From the NCBI GenBank assembly GCA_017163975.1, contig JAFFSR010000220.1, positions 15,642,001 through 15,706,000 on the forward strand: 64,000 bases of DNA, read 5' to 3'. A model generated the notes under the pieces. That model was not told the DNA's origin, ran no database searches, and saw nothing but the letters and a program-made list of their open reading frames with translations. This stretch comes from Anastatus disparis. Its lineage: Eukaryota > Arthropoda > Insecta > Hymenoptera > Eupelmidae. The position numbers and the translations under genes are program-made. This document shows, piece by piece, positions 37,501-48,651 of the stretch (the first letter of the stretch is position 1; each line of letters opens with the position of its first letter).

Positions 37501-40111
37501 TAAAACAATACCAGCCATATAGTGCAAATTTATTTGTTTGTGCTTACATAGGGTAAACCGAGCAATGAATATTAAATTTTGTGTATTAGGATTAATTATA
37601 ATAATTATTTTATTTCACACTTCTTTTTATTTTAATTATTTGTTTTATTCACTGATTGGTTTACTGCAATAGTGACTAAGCTGTATATGTTCATTTAACT
37701 AGTGTTATGCTAAAGTATACCCTCTGAACTTCTCTTTCCTATTATCACTTTTTGTGGAGTATCAAAAAAAAGGCTTTTCGTATCTTTAAAGTCGATAATC
37801 ACGAAAAAATAGCATAAATAAAAAGAAAATCAATTATAATATTTAATAATAAAACTATTATCATTTTTCAGGTGAGCATTGTAACAGCATTAGATGGTAC
37901 AACATTGTTCTGCTGTCCTCAATGTAACATGGCCTATCCAGAAAAAGAGTTGCTTGAGCAGCATTTGATTGGTCATAAAATTGAAAGGCGGTTTATTTGC
38001 GACATTTGTGGCGCTGGTCTTAAGCGCAAAGAACATCTTGAAAGGCATAAGCTTGGACACAATCCCGATCGGCCTTTCATTTGTTCTGTATGCATGAAGG
38101 TACGTCAAAACTATACTTTTGTTTTGAAATTATTAATTATATTGCTTGATATTTGTAAATACACTACCCATCAATGACTTTTGCTATGCGTAAATTAACC
38201 GATGGTAAAAGTTTTATATCTTTTTTAAAAATCATTGCATCTGGAAAAAATTGAAGATGATTTTGAAGGTGATTGTGAAAGGTTTCATTTCAAGCCCAAA
38301 TCACATCAAAAGATACAAAATTGATTTTTTTATCCTTTAAAATAAAAACTTGAAAATACTCAAATTTTTCATCTTGATTAATCCGCATGCCAATTTTTAC
38401 GCAAACGTATAATTAAAAAATGGGCTTTTAAAAGTATACCTTTTAACCTTTTACATATGAGTTTTGTGAAAATTATTTTAGATTTTTAAACATTCAATTT
38501 TTTGTATCAAACCGTACATTTGCGAAAGAAATTAATTGACTTAAACTCTTAATAATTAATTGATCGTTCGGAAGGCCAAGTCTTAAGATGAATAGGGATA
38601 GAAGGAAATATTTAATGTCTTATGGAAATAGAAGCTTTAACAAACTTTAAAAGCACAATTTTAAATATCTACCATTAACTTATACGACTATCGTTATTTA
38701 CATTTATAAACGTAATATAACTGTAAAACTTAAGCTCATAAAGTTATATTCCTAGATTCAAGATTTGCTAGTAGATACTTTAGATTTAATTGAGATTCCT
38801 AATTTTTTTATTTATCTTATAGGGTTTCAAAAGGAAAGAGCACTTGAATCTTCATTTTGTCATACACAGTGGTCAGAAGACGGAGGTTTGCACAGAATGC
38901 GGTAAAGCTTTCTATCGTAAAGATCATTTAAGAAAGCATGCAAGAAGCCATTTGGCTAAGCGTGCTAAGGAAAGCGATCCTCTCAGTACAACTGATTCTG
39001 CAACACAAGCTCAAGCAGCAGCTCAGCAACAAGCTCAACAACAAGCTGAGCAACAACAACAAGAACTACAGCAAGCTAATGCTGTCTCAGAAGTTCAACA
39101 AATACAAATACAGGTAAGTTGAGCTCATTTATACAGTTTGTTTTATTTTCATTTGGATAAAGGGCTTATTGAGATAAATGTTGACTAAACAAAAAATAAT
39201 AGGTGAACATGAGAGGCTACATATGTAAATTAAATTTTTAAAAATTTTATTTAACGTCGCTGTATTTATGGCATCATTGCGATGCTGATTAGCAGCGGAG
39301 GTTGTCAGTGTGTTTGTAAACTAAGCACATTGATAAAAGATAAAAAGACGATTCATTGATAAAAATTTTGAGTCTTACCTTTTCAGCACTTTTATTTAAT
39401 AAAAAATATTAATGTCTGAGATGAATATAAAAAATTACAATCTAATCGATTCATTTTTGAGATACTTAACTCAATGACTTGAAATGTAAAAAATAGAAAA
39501 AAAAAATTACGTATGTAACCTCTTAATTTTGCACTGTTGGTTTCGGTCTAATCACAATCAATGTTTATTATTCATGTTTAATGTTATCACTCATATTAAT
39601 TTCACATGCTCCAGTAAATCAAAATTTACTGTATATATGATCATTTTTATGGAGTATTCATTTTTAATGTATAAAAGCTAACATATGAAAATCAACGTCA
39701 CAATTAAAACATAAGCATTGTAACATAATATCATTATTTCAAACGGCAGCGGACAATAAGGGATTAATAGTTCTAATGTGAAGCTTTATTCTTTGTACAT
39801 ATTATAGCTTCATATTTGTTTTGTAAAAGAAGCTTTTCTATATCTTTAATCTTCCACTTTCGCAATATCATTGTTTTCACGTTACTAACATGCAATTTGA
39901 TGCCATGATTCGCTCACTAATTAAGCGCTTCATGCATATTTTGAAACCTCAGGTGGGTCAAGGTTCACAAGCGCAGATTCATCAAATCTCAGTTAGTGGT
40001 GAGAATTCGACAGTAGTCTTACCCACAGCTGCAGAAACAGGTGCTATGACGTTACTTCATCACCAACAACAACAGCAGCAACAGCAGCAACAACAGCAAC
40101 AACAACATTAG
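34588..40111 (+). CDS. C2H2 zinc-finger transcription factor, four fingers, Q-rich (six coding exons)
   Basis: Coding exons are 34588-35057, 35276-35599, 36009-36297, 37872-38099, 38823-39113 and 39953-40111. All junctions are GT-AG and keep frame (split codons ACA and AGG at the first two), giving 586 residues. The first half is Gln/Thr/Val-rich (activation-domain-like). Residues 340-361 are a Lys/Pro-rich basic tract that could be an NLS. Fingers with C-x2-C-x12-H-x3-H spacing have ligands 376/379/392/396, 404/407/420/424, 432/435/448/452 and 460/463/476/480. Finger 3 is split by an intron. Fingers 2 and 3 share the helix KRKEHL and finger 4 has YRKDHL, suggesting related base triplets. The tail has Q/A-rich segments and 14 glutamines before the stop. 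It is a nuclear DNA-binding regulator by family; I do not recognise the orthologue. An upstream noncoding exon must exist. Confidence 0.9.
36905..36952 (+). CDS. candidate 48-nt in-frame cassette microexon of the zinc-finger gene
   Basis: Within the 1.57-kb intron between the basic-tract exon and the finger-1 exon, a segment is bounded by GGTACAG| and |GTACAGCT and preceded by a pyrimidine-rich stretch (TTTTCTTCTTTTTGTTTTTA). It is exactly 16 codons, phase 0 at both ends like the flanking exons, has no stop and encodes MNSDECPENSKSRRFK. Inclusion would give a 602-residue isoform with extra charged residues just before finger 1. Confidence 0.5.
39240..39332 (-). mobile_element. SINE 3' fragment inside a zinc-finger-gene intron
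   Basis: Plus-strand TTATTTAACGTCGCTGTATT, GATTAGCAGCGGAGGTTGTC and GTGTTTGTAAACTAAGCACA match the 3' half of the SINE family. The tRNA-like head is absent. It lies in the last intron, antisense to the gene. Confidence 0.75.
40064..40105 (+). repeat. CAA/CAG repeat encoding polyQ
   Basis: Fourteen glutamine codons, mixed CAA and CAG, form the C-terminal polyQ tract of the zinc-finger protein just before the final His and stop. The codon mixture makes it less slippage-prone than pure CAG. Confidence 0.9.
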
Positions 40112-41885
40112 CGACGTCGTCAAAAATGACATAAATAAAGTTGATAAATTTGAATGATTTTTTTCTTCTTGAATCGACTGTGAAGAAAAAAGGATACTGC
40201 ACTGACCTCTGTCGCACTTTCTCGCTTGCGGCTTCTTTCGTCACCTATAATAATTGTTCGACTAGACAGTCTCGAATTGTAATATAGAATCTATTATTTC
40301 GCAGGGTATTGGGTATATAGCAAGTTGTGCGTAATTTCAATGATCCATGGTGGGAAACTAATCTGTTTTGTTTGGATGATAGATTTTATATTTTATGAAG
40401 AAAAATAACTAAAACAAAATACACAGATTTTAGTAAAATTTTTTGGATAAGCTACAACTATTCTATCATGATTTTCATTACATAAAAAGCATCTTATGAA
40501 AATATTTTCATATAAGATCTATTCTAATAGTAAACAATGATTATTATGATGGATAGATTAGAGTATTATGAAAATAATTTTGACACTTTTATGTTGTAAG
40601 ATATATTGATTATGATAATTATTTAGTATGTGTATATGTTATTTTAGGTTTATAAATATAATGTAATTGTAATTGATTTATATATTATGCAATAATAAAG
40701 TTAATCTGCATACTAAATTAGAGCTAATGAAAATATCTTGATAAAACTTATTAGTTTCCTTCCAAAGATATGTAATAATTTAGCAGGGATCGGTGGCTTT
40801 TTACCATAAATACATGGTTGAGAATCATTTTTTGTACTTTAATTAATATGTACGGATCTTTTTTTACATAGATTATGTAATTACATAAAAGTTTATTAAA
40901 TAATTTCTTTGGATTACAGAAAAGTATATCTTTGAAAAAATTATTCAAAAGTCATAAATCTTAAAAAGTATACTTTATTGTTACAAAATTAAATATTAGA
41001 AAAAAGATGATTTCTGAGAAAAAAATATTAAAAATGGATCATATATAAAATATTTTTTTCTATTTATTTCTCATATCTATTTATTATTACGATGATCATT
41101 ATACACGAGAAAATATAGAAAACCTGACTGCAAAAAATGCTTTTTGTTGAGTGATATGAAAAAAACAGTTGTATAAAAAATATGCTATAGTTTGATTCGA
41201 TGATTGTAACCTAATGAGTTATTTTTTAAATTCAAAACATTGCAAATGATGTCAACACTTTTTATGCATTATTGAAATAATATTTAAACTAGATAGCTTA
41301 TTAAATAGAAATGTTTTGCGCGACAATTCGCCATTTAATAGTTTTAGAAAAAAAAACGTTAATTATTTTATATATTGTATTTTTTATATTATTATTGTAT
41401 TTAACCTGCAATCGAATTAATAAATTGAAATGTTTTTCATAATTATTTATAACTAAGTTTTTGCCAATATTTCTATTACATTTAAAAGGAATGAAACCAA
41501 GATTAAAAAATTAATAAATTTAAAACTATGGATAGTTTTTTATTTTTTATTTTGTTTATATCAACTTGAATTAAATATTAGTAAAAAAAGCTACCAGTTC
41601 CTGCTGTTACATAATTCAATTTTTAAATTTTAGGAAACTTAGAAGCACATGGTTATTGTCTTGGAATTATGCTTTAATCTGTTTCATAAAAGGTTAAATT
41701 TTTACACTGACTGCATTTTTTAAAAAACGTAAATGATTTTTTACTAAATTTTTAATACGAATAAATATTACTTTCATGCAGAAAAATACACTAACCAAAA
41801 AATTATTTGGCCTTTAAGTTACTGATTTTGCTGAAGCTGTGAGATTTTTTTTCTATAAAAATATAATCAAAGCTTAAGTCATTAA

Positions 41886-41948
41886 CTCCAACGTTCGAGA
41901 TAATTGTTATTATATCATATAGTTTCGAAACTGTCGAGCGTTGGAGTC
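41886..41948. repeat. short hairpin with CTCCAACG ends
   Basis: ACTCCAACGTTCGAG (left) and CTGTCGAGCGTTGGAGT (right) are inverted around about 35 bases of A/T DNA. Possibly a small transposon relic or an RNA stem. Confidence 0.4.
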
Positions 41949-42834
41949 TGTAACTTTTTTTTTCATATTTTTGTACAACAAAACATATTTCGTAGTTTTA
42001 ACAAAATTGGTAATATCAAGACCTGGTATTTTCTTGGTAAGTATGTAAAAATTGTATTTTCTTAATTGTTTTGCATTTGAAAAGTACCTAAGTTTTACAG
42101 TTACTGTACAAAGTACTTACGTACATTTAGTGAATGATTCTTGATGAGTATTATTTTCACTCTCTCTTCGTTCGAGAGACAAACTTTGAACTTAATAATT
42201 TAGTTTCTAAAATTTTTTTTTGGTGAATTTTTAAATTTTGTACAATCAACATATTTAAAAAAATATTGTGTGCAATGAGCACACTGGATTGATTTTTGAT
42301 GAATATTACTAAACTTTGTTCACTAGAAAAATAAGAAAAAAAAAATTATTTTTAAAATTTGCAGTCGATATAAGGATTACCTTTTCGAAAATTTAAAAAA
42401 AAAAAAGAAATCGTAAATTCATGCGATTTGATTTTTGTACGATGCAACAGCAAAAAAAATTCTTTTTGTATATTATAGTGGTAATTAAAGGTCCAGCAAA
42501 TCGAATAAAAAAATATTTGCCCGGATGCACCGTAAAGCGTACGGTATATGAGAAAAACATAAAATTATAAGAAAAATGATATACAAATATATATATTTAA
42601 AAAAAAGTGATCGAAAAGTAAATGAAGAAGAAAAAGGGTACGCGTTGTAGCGTATACATGTTGCGATAAAGGAGATTGATTGATCTTATACATATTATAT
42701 ATAAATATATAGAAATATATATTAAAAAAGACATGAAAGAAGATCGTATTATCTTCTTTTTAATTTTTTCTTTTTTTCCGCGCTAATCTACACATACTTA
42801 CACACTTTGTGTTTATAAATTTTCAAAGCGAAAA

Positions 42835-42837
<3 letters not shown>

Positions 42838-42878
<41 letters not shown>
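42838..42878. repeat. (AT)n microsatellite
   Basis: An uninterrupted alternating AT run of nearly 40 bases; can extrude as a hairpin and is prone to length change. Confidence 0.9.
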
Positions 42879-42880
<2 letters not shown>

Positions 42881-43476
42881 TAATTAAGTATAGTAAATAC
42901 ATATATCTTCATTTTTGTAAGAGCGCGAACAGAATACGTTAAGGATATTGATATTTTGTCAATTCCATTTCGATATTCTAGATTCAATTTGCTCTGTGGC
43001 ACGGGTTCAACTACAATTGTAACGATTAATTAATTGATAATATATTGTATAGCTTATCAAAAGCGAGCAAAAGCACTTTTATATTATAATAACTATGGTG
43101 GTTCTTTCTTTACTGATGTTTCATTTTCTATGTTAAAAATGCGAGAAGATGTATAATGCGGTCAATTCGAAATCTTGATACACCAACTATTGTTATTTTT
43201 GACAAAATAAATATTTTTTCGATAAGTTTTTTTTGACCAAATGCATTAAGAAATATAATTCTAGTTGCACATTATTAAGCTACTTAAGTTATGGTTTACT
43301 TTTCTAAGATGTTTATTTGTAAAAAAAATAAACTAATAATAAATTTTTAGTTAATGTTATATTACAATACATTGTTCTTTGATTTCAAATCTCTTTATAA
43401 TTGAAATTCGGTCTATTAATTAGATGCTTTATTTTTTCATATATATTATTTATACAAATCAGTATTAATTTACATA

Positions 43477-43652
43477 GGTCTCAGTGCTCATTTGAGCCAC
43501 TGTGATCACCAAATTCCAATCCCGCTCTCGGTAGCCGATTGGTACAAGCACCACTGTGTACTATACATGTCCTTTGTTCACAAACACCTTAAGAAACCTA
43601 ATTAGAATCAAAATGATAGCATAAATACAGCGACGTTAAATAAAATTAAAAA
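43477..43652 (+). mobile_element. diverged SINE copy (plus arm of an inverted pair)
   Basis: A degraded head (GGTCTCAGTGCTCATTTGAG), CCAATCCCGCTCTCGGTAGC, the body with CAAGCACCACTGTGTAC and the terminal AGCATAAATACAGCGACGTT with an A-rich tail. It faces the next copy at 43678. Confidence 0.8.
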
Positions 43653-43677
43653 AAGTGCTTCTTTACTATTGATTTAC

Positions 43678-43831
43678 TTTTTTTAAATTTTATTCAACGT
43701 TGCTGTATTCGTGCTATAATAGCGACGGAGATCGTCGATGAGTTCGTGATCAAAGCACATGTAAAGTAAAGCGGTGCTTGTATCAATCGGCCGAGACCAG
43801 AATGAGCACCCAAGTGAGCCACTGAGACCTA
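43678..43831 (-). mobile_element. SINE copy (minus arm of an inverted pair)
   Basis: A T-run and CAACGTTGCTGTATTC (3' terminus), TAGCGACGGAGATCGTCGAT, CAAAGCACATGTAAAG, then an altered B-box region and GAGCCACTGAGACC (head). It is tail-to-tail with 43477-43652 across about 25 bases. Confidence 0.8.
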
Positions 43832-44565
43832 TTGATTTATTTACGATGCGAAATTGGCATCCAGTTCGTTTTTAAAAATGGAAGAAACTTAAAATTCTGA
43901 AAATGTATTTTTATTGAACTATATTCATAATTTTATAATTTTATAACTGTACTTTTTTAAAATTTTTGCACACAAGTATGTGAAAGGTGTAAATGTACGT
44001 AAGGTATATTTGCAAGTAGGTTCACAAAGTAGAATAAAGTAAAGTAATGCAAATAATATATCTAATTAATTTTAGAAAAATTATGTTGTGTAGATCATCT
44101 CGTGCAACGGGCCAAAATTTATCTTACAAGGGCATCAATAATGTACATTTTAAAAGTAAATTAAGTATAAGCTAATCTTAATTTTTATGCGTCTTGTAGA
44201 CTATAAGAAAGAATATTATTAAATAAATGAAAAAAAAAAATTAACTAATGTATCAACAATTGTCGATCGAATGTATAGCAAAGTAATATACATATAATCT
44301 TTTAAATGCGCGTATTTATTTTTATTATTCAATATTTTAATAACTTTCACTATTTCAAATAATTATCATTGTTAAGAAAAATTTTGATTAACTTATTAAA
44401 TATTCATTGTAATCTTTACGGCGTTAAATTTGTTTCAAAAGTTTAAATATTTTCATTTGGTAACTTAAATTATTTAATACTTTTTCCATATAATCTATTT
44501 TTTATTACTAAGATCATCCGTTCCGTTTATCTTGGAAAATTCTTTTTAACCATTGTATTGTAACT

Positions 44566-44766
44566 TTTTTTTATTTTTATTTAACGTCCCTGTATTTATG
44601 GCTATCATTATAATGTTAATTAGCGACGGAGGTTTTCAGTGTGTTTATGAACAAAGCACATGTAATACAGTGATGCTTGTATCAATCGGCCGAGACCGGA
44701 ATTTGAATCTGGGCCCTCCGGTTGCGAATGCATCGCTCTACTGAGTGCGCCACTGACGACCTCTTT
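44566..44766 (-). mobile_element. SINE copy, near full length
   Basis: TTTATTTAACGTCCCTGTATT, TTAATTAGCGACGGAGGTTT, ACAAAGCACATGTAATACAG, GCATCGCTCTACTGAGTGCG and CCACTGACGACCTC match the whole SINE on the minus strand. The B-box region (GAATTTGAATC) is mutated. Confidence 0.85.
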
Positions 44767-45660
44767 TTTTATCAAATTATAAAAAAGAAGTGAAAAAGTA
44801 TGTTACTGAGTAAGATTACAAATAGAAAGAATGATGTTGATGAAATTGGAAATTGAAAGAAAATTTCAAGCATTTTAATGATGATTGATGATAATTAAAA
44901 TCAAGAAATATTACGTAGCTATAGCACGGACATAACTTACATGTCGTTTATCTTATTTTTTTTTATTATGAAAATTATCCACAATTCAATGAGTATGAAG
45001 AATATGAATATAATAATTATTTTTTATTTAATCATTTTTATTAATATTATCATTAATAATAATTTATAATTATCATTGTTATTATTGTATCAAATTATAG
45101 GCGATTAAATTAGAAAGTAACACATAGATGATAAATTTTATTCATAAATTTTCACTGTTACTTACATTAGTATTGGAAGAAAGGCTAAAAGTAAATCGTA
45201 CATTTAATATAAAAAAGTAATATTCAAAACTTGCATGTTTTATTTTTTCATTCGTCATATAAATGTACAAAGGCATTAAAACAATCACCTGTATAATATT
45301 TTATAGAAAAATTAGTCTTTAATAAACGTTAATGACTTTAAAAAATTTTCATTTATTTAAAGTACCAATTTATTTTTGAGTAATAAATAATTTATTATTT
45401 ACAATATTAAATTTCTATTTAATTTTTTTAATAAAAAATTTTTTTTCATTAAATTTAAAAAAATTGGTTTTATACTTATTATTAGTAAAATTGGCTGTAT
45501 AGAACTTTCCCTTCTTTAATGAAAAATTGTCAAATAAACGGGAATAAAGTACTTTATATAATAAAGTTACTTTAATAAAAAAAAGAATTTTAATTGAGCT
45601 GTACTGCTCACTTTAATATCACTATAAAATATAATTTATTTGAAATCTTAAAGTTCTTAT

Positions 45661-45905
45661 ACAAACATATGTACGCATACTTAATATCCCCACTTCTTCA
45701 AAAATGATTTTCCAAAAGAATGTATACCCATCTAGCAACGAATTTTCCTTGATGATTGAATTCACCTATATAGAAAAGTCTTTAGTCGCAAGTAGTACCT
45801 TGTCCATTGTATAACTCAAGATATTTAATCAGATATTTAATAGGCAATATCTAACGAATAGAAAATCTTGCGATATATTAAAAATAAATACAAAGTACAT
45901 AAAAA
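45661..45905 (+). promoter_or_regulatory. conserved 5' flank of mariner-derived gene A
   Basis: This 245-bp flank aligns with 56337-56606 upstream of copy C, sharing CCAAAAGAATGTAT, CAACGAATTTTCCTTGAT and AGAAAAGTCTTTAGTCGCAA. It probably holds the promoter or leader. It is not recognisable as a mariner terminal repeat. Confidence 0.45.
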
Positions 45906-46913
45906 ATGGACCAACAGTCTAATATAGAATTTTGTGTCAAACTTGGCAAAACATTAGCAGAAACATACGAGATGTTATTAAAAGTGTACGTTAATCATGT
46001 ATTGCCTCGGGCAACAGTAGAACAATTATATAATAAATATCTTGAAGATCGAATGAAGTTACAAAATTTCGAACATGTCGATCGTATACGTCAACTTTTA
46101 AGAAGAGATCGTATACTAACAATCGAATTATTGGAAGATTTAACAAATTTGGAAAAACCGTTATTAGAGGATATTCTTTTCGAAAATTTGAAATTGCGTG
46201 TATTATGTACGCACTTGGTGCCGCGTCTATTGAGCGACGATCAAAAATTATCCAGAGTCAAATTTGCCAAGGATATGGTGATGACAGTTGGTAACGATCC
46301 GACTTTTCTTGATCACCTTGTAGTCGGTGGTAGAGCCTGGTGTTTTGAGATAAAGCCAGAGAAAGCAGATATTCAACCGGATGGACCATCAGCAGCAAAA
46401 AGAATATGCTTACGTGAATCGAGATTAAAAGTTAATCTAATTGTGTTTTTCGATGCAAAAGGAATTATTTACAGGGAATTCTTAGATAATATTTCCCAAT
46501 TAAGTTCCGAGTTTTACAATTCACTCTTAAATCAAAGATTATACTATGCATCTCGAAAGCCCCGAGATAATTATAGTAAACCGCATACTTGGCCATTAAT
46601 CTATTGTGATCCAGATGATGATCACAAAAGTATTAATGTTAAGTATGGTTCACATAAGATACATGTGATTAAAGTTGATTTCCCAGCATATTCGCCCGAT
46701 TTATCACCGTGCGATTTCTTTTTATTTCAAACAATAAAAGAAATCATCAATTTTAATCAAGAGTTTAGTAATGAGGATGATTTGAGGGATGCTGTCGATG
46801 AAGCTTTGAAGAGCATACTGGAAACGGAATGTAAAGATGCTATACGTAGTATGATAGATAGGTGCCATCGGGTCATAAGTGTAAATGGAGAATACATAGA
46901 ATTAAGAGTGTAA
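45906..46913 (+). CDS. mariner-transposase-derived protein, copy A (first catalytic Asp lost)
   Basis: A single-exon ORF of 335 residues colinear with mariner/Tc1-family transposases. Residues 7-50 are an HTH-like N-terminus (IEFCVKLGKTLAETYEMLLK), then a second HTH-like region (about 60-92), LVPRLLSDDQK (104-114), and an RNase-H-like core with VNLIVFFDAKGIIYREF and AYSPDLSPCDFFLF. In active mariners the core has a DD34D triad. Here the position of the first Asp (family motif V-T-G-D-E-S-W) is Gly142 in VVGGRAW. D235 and D270 remain, separated by exactly 34 residues, and the NAPAH motif after the second Asp is replaced. The GRP-containing linker between the two HTH units of canonical mariners is missing. 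DNA cleavage is therefore unlikely, yet the frame is intact, as in copy C. I infer a domesticated or non-autonomous DNA-binding protein rather than an active transposase. Confidence 0.85.
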   Translation: MDQQSNIEFCVKLGKTLAETYEMLLKVYVNHVLPRATVEQLYNKYLEDRMKLQNFEHVDRIRQLLRRDRILTIELLEDLTNLEKPLLEDILFENLKLRVLCTHLVPRLLSDDQKLSRVKFAKDMVMTVGNDPTFLDHLVVGGRAWCFEIKPEKADIQPDGPSAAKRICLRESRLKVNLIVFFDAKGIIYREFLDNISQLSSEFYNSLLNQRLYYASRKPRDNYSKPHTWPLIYCDPDDDHKSINVKYGSHKIHVIKVDFPAYSPDLSPCDFFLFQTIKEIINFNQEFSNEDDLRDAVDEALKSILETECKDAIRSMIDRCHRVISVNGEYIELRV

Positions 46914-46991
46914 CTAATCAAAAACAGTTCCTAATAGTGTAATTTTTTATTAATGTTTGTGATATAAGTTTTGTGTATATTATCATCAAGT

Positions 46992-47582
46992 ATGTGTTAT
47001 GATTGGTGTTTTAAGACAAATCCAGAGAAAGCAGCATTTCAGCCAGATGGACCAACAGCAGCGAAAAGAATATGTTTACGTAAATCAAGATTGAAAGTTA
47101 ATTTAGTTGTGTTTTTTGATAAAAAGGGCGTTATTTATAAAGAATATTTAGCCGGTAATTACGAATTGAGCCCCAACTTTTATAATGAACTTATAAATAG
47201 AAATTTATACAAAAACGCTAAACATGATAGATCAGAATTTCGTACGCCGCATAGTTGGTCGTTGCTTTATTACGATCCAGATGATAATCACAAAAGTATA
47301 CTTGTTCGGAATAATTTAAATATAAGAAATGTGACTAAAATTGATTTCCCAGCATATTCGGCCGATTTGTCACCGAGCGATTTCTTCTTATTTAAAAAAA
47401 TAAAGAATTGCATGAACAGTGACGGCGAGCATTTCACAAGTATTGATGATATCGTAGCTGCTGCTAACGAAGTTTTAGCTGGTATAAGCGAATCGGACTT
47501 TAAAGCAGCTTTAAACAAAATGTTACAACGATGTAATGATTGCATCAGTGTCAATGGTGAATACGTTGGGTCAAGATTATAA
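46992..47582 (+). pseudogene. mariner-derived copy B, N-terminally truncated
   Basis: The frame is open from 46971; the first ATG at 46992 would give 196 residues beginning MCYDWCF. It covers only the core from the lost first-Asp motif onward: PDGPTAAKRICLR, VNLVVFFDKKGVIYKEYL, YYDPDDNHKS, AYSADLSPSDFFLF. It ends CISVNGEYVGSRL and retains the DD34D-spaced second and third Asp. The sequence from 47005 on is almost identical to copy C. It lies about 90 bases after copy A's stop and lacks both HTH units and a normal promoter. It could still be expressed as a short protein, or be the C-terminal relic of a tandem gene. Confidence 0.7.
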
Positions 47583-48040
47583 TTGTAATATGAAAAAGAT
47601 TCTGTATGTGAAATTTTTTAATATCGTTCGTCATATAAGTTTTGTAATTTTATAAAAATATTTTAGCATTGTAATTATTTAGATGTGGGATAATATGTAA
47701 ATTATTTTTTATTTTTAAAAATTCTTTTGTCTATGGATTTTGTAAAATTATGCCTCTTGTAAATCTTATCTATACTAGAAAGGAGAATTAAAATTAACAA
47801 TAAATATTTTCCGTTACAAATGTTAATAAAACGTTTAATTTTTTGTGTTTCTCTTTAATTGAATCCTTAAATATAATATAGGCATGGGTGATCCCATTTT
47901 AATAGAACGATAAACAGAATTATGAAATCGTAAGTCACCAAAATAAAAGTTTTCTAATCGGTTGAAAAGATAAAGGTTTTTAAATTATAAATTAAGTTGT
48001 TAAATTTTTATTCCCATGCATAAATTATATAAATTAATTC

Positions 48041-48068
48041 GAGGTGGTTAGTGCCTCAGTCGGTAGAG
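48041..48068 (+). mobile_element. SINE head stub
   Basis: GAGGTGGTTAGTGCCTCAGT and CGGTAGAG match the first 28 bases of the SINE at 58081. It then jumps to the ankyrin fossil. Confidence 0.75.
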
Positions 48069-48560
48069 TTTCAAAAGCATTTCCTTAAAAATTGTCATAT
48101 TTTGTCATTTTAAGAATATTTTAAGATGTAAATATCATTTTGGTGTTCAAAAAGTGAATCAAATCTCAAAAAAAGAAAAAATGTTGTCAGAAACTTTTTA
48201 TTAAAGCTTTCCACCTGATGATAAAATGCCTAATTTAAAGCTATTATATACATTAATATATTTCTCTATTTTAATAAATATTCATTCAATTGACATTGAA
48301 AACTGTTTATAATTATTATTTTATCTTTTCATTGTGTAATAAAATTATTTTAATTTTCTGAATCACAATTCGTTTCCTCTAATAACAATGAGCTTGTCAC
48401 ATGCAACTCCATATTTATCAAAATTTATAATTAATGATAGGAAAATTAACTTTAACCATATCGATTTTTTTCAAAAAGGTTTTATGCTTCTATCAAGTAC
48501 AAATATTTTTGAAGCAACTAAATTTTAAAATATTTAATCTTTATTCTAATTTTGTTTATT
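48065..48560 (+). pseudogene. ankyrin-gene 3' fossil 1
   Basis: Aligns with the last part of the ankyrin ORF (about 53440-53673) and its 3' flank: AAGAATATTTTAAGATG, TGTTCAAAAAGTGAATC, TCAAAAAAAGAAAAAATGTT and GATAAAATGCCTAATTTAAA. Frame-breaking changes are present and the ankyrin repeats are absent. Confidence 0.75.
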
Positions 48561-48600
48561 AAGTATAACAAGATTTCAATGTAACTCAAGAACTTAGAAT

Positions 48601-48651
48601 CATTGCTGATTAACATTACAAAATAACATAAATATAGCAACGTTAAAAAAA
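48601..48651 (+). mobile_element. diverged SINE-like 3' tail
   Basis: GCTGATTAACATTACAAAAT and AACATAAATATAGCAACGTT plus an A-run resemble the SINE terminus (GCTAATTAGCAT...AGCATAAATACAGCGACGTT). An equivalent copy is at 59738-59790 in the right duplicate. Confidence 0.55.

Larger units (their letters stand above)
40112..43370 (+). other. 3' UTR and downstream DNA of the zinc-finger gene
   Basis: No further coding exon is seen. AATAAA-type signals occur at several points, including 40694-40699 and around 43326-43345, so the transcript could end close to the stop or extend up to about 3 kb. The true end is unknown. Confidence 0.4.

Noticed and set aside
37890..38108. 72-codon minus-strand frame
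   Set aside because: Antisense to the exon encoding fingers 1-3.
40044..40244. 66-codon minus-strand frame with Val/Ala repeats
   Set aside because: Antisense translation of the CAA/CAG polyQ tract.
42838..42878. Possible replication-origin-like AT run
   Set aside because: A plain AT microsatellite; nothing else supports an origin.
44553..44744. 63-codon frame
   Set aside because: Lies wholly in an antisense SINE copy.
47288..47554. 88-codon minus-strand frame present in both copies B and C
   Set aside because: Conserved only because the sense sequences are near-identical duplicates.
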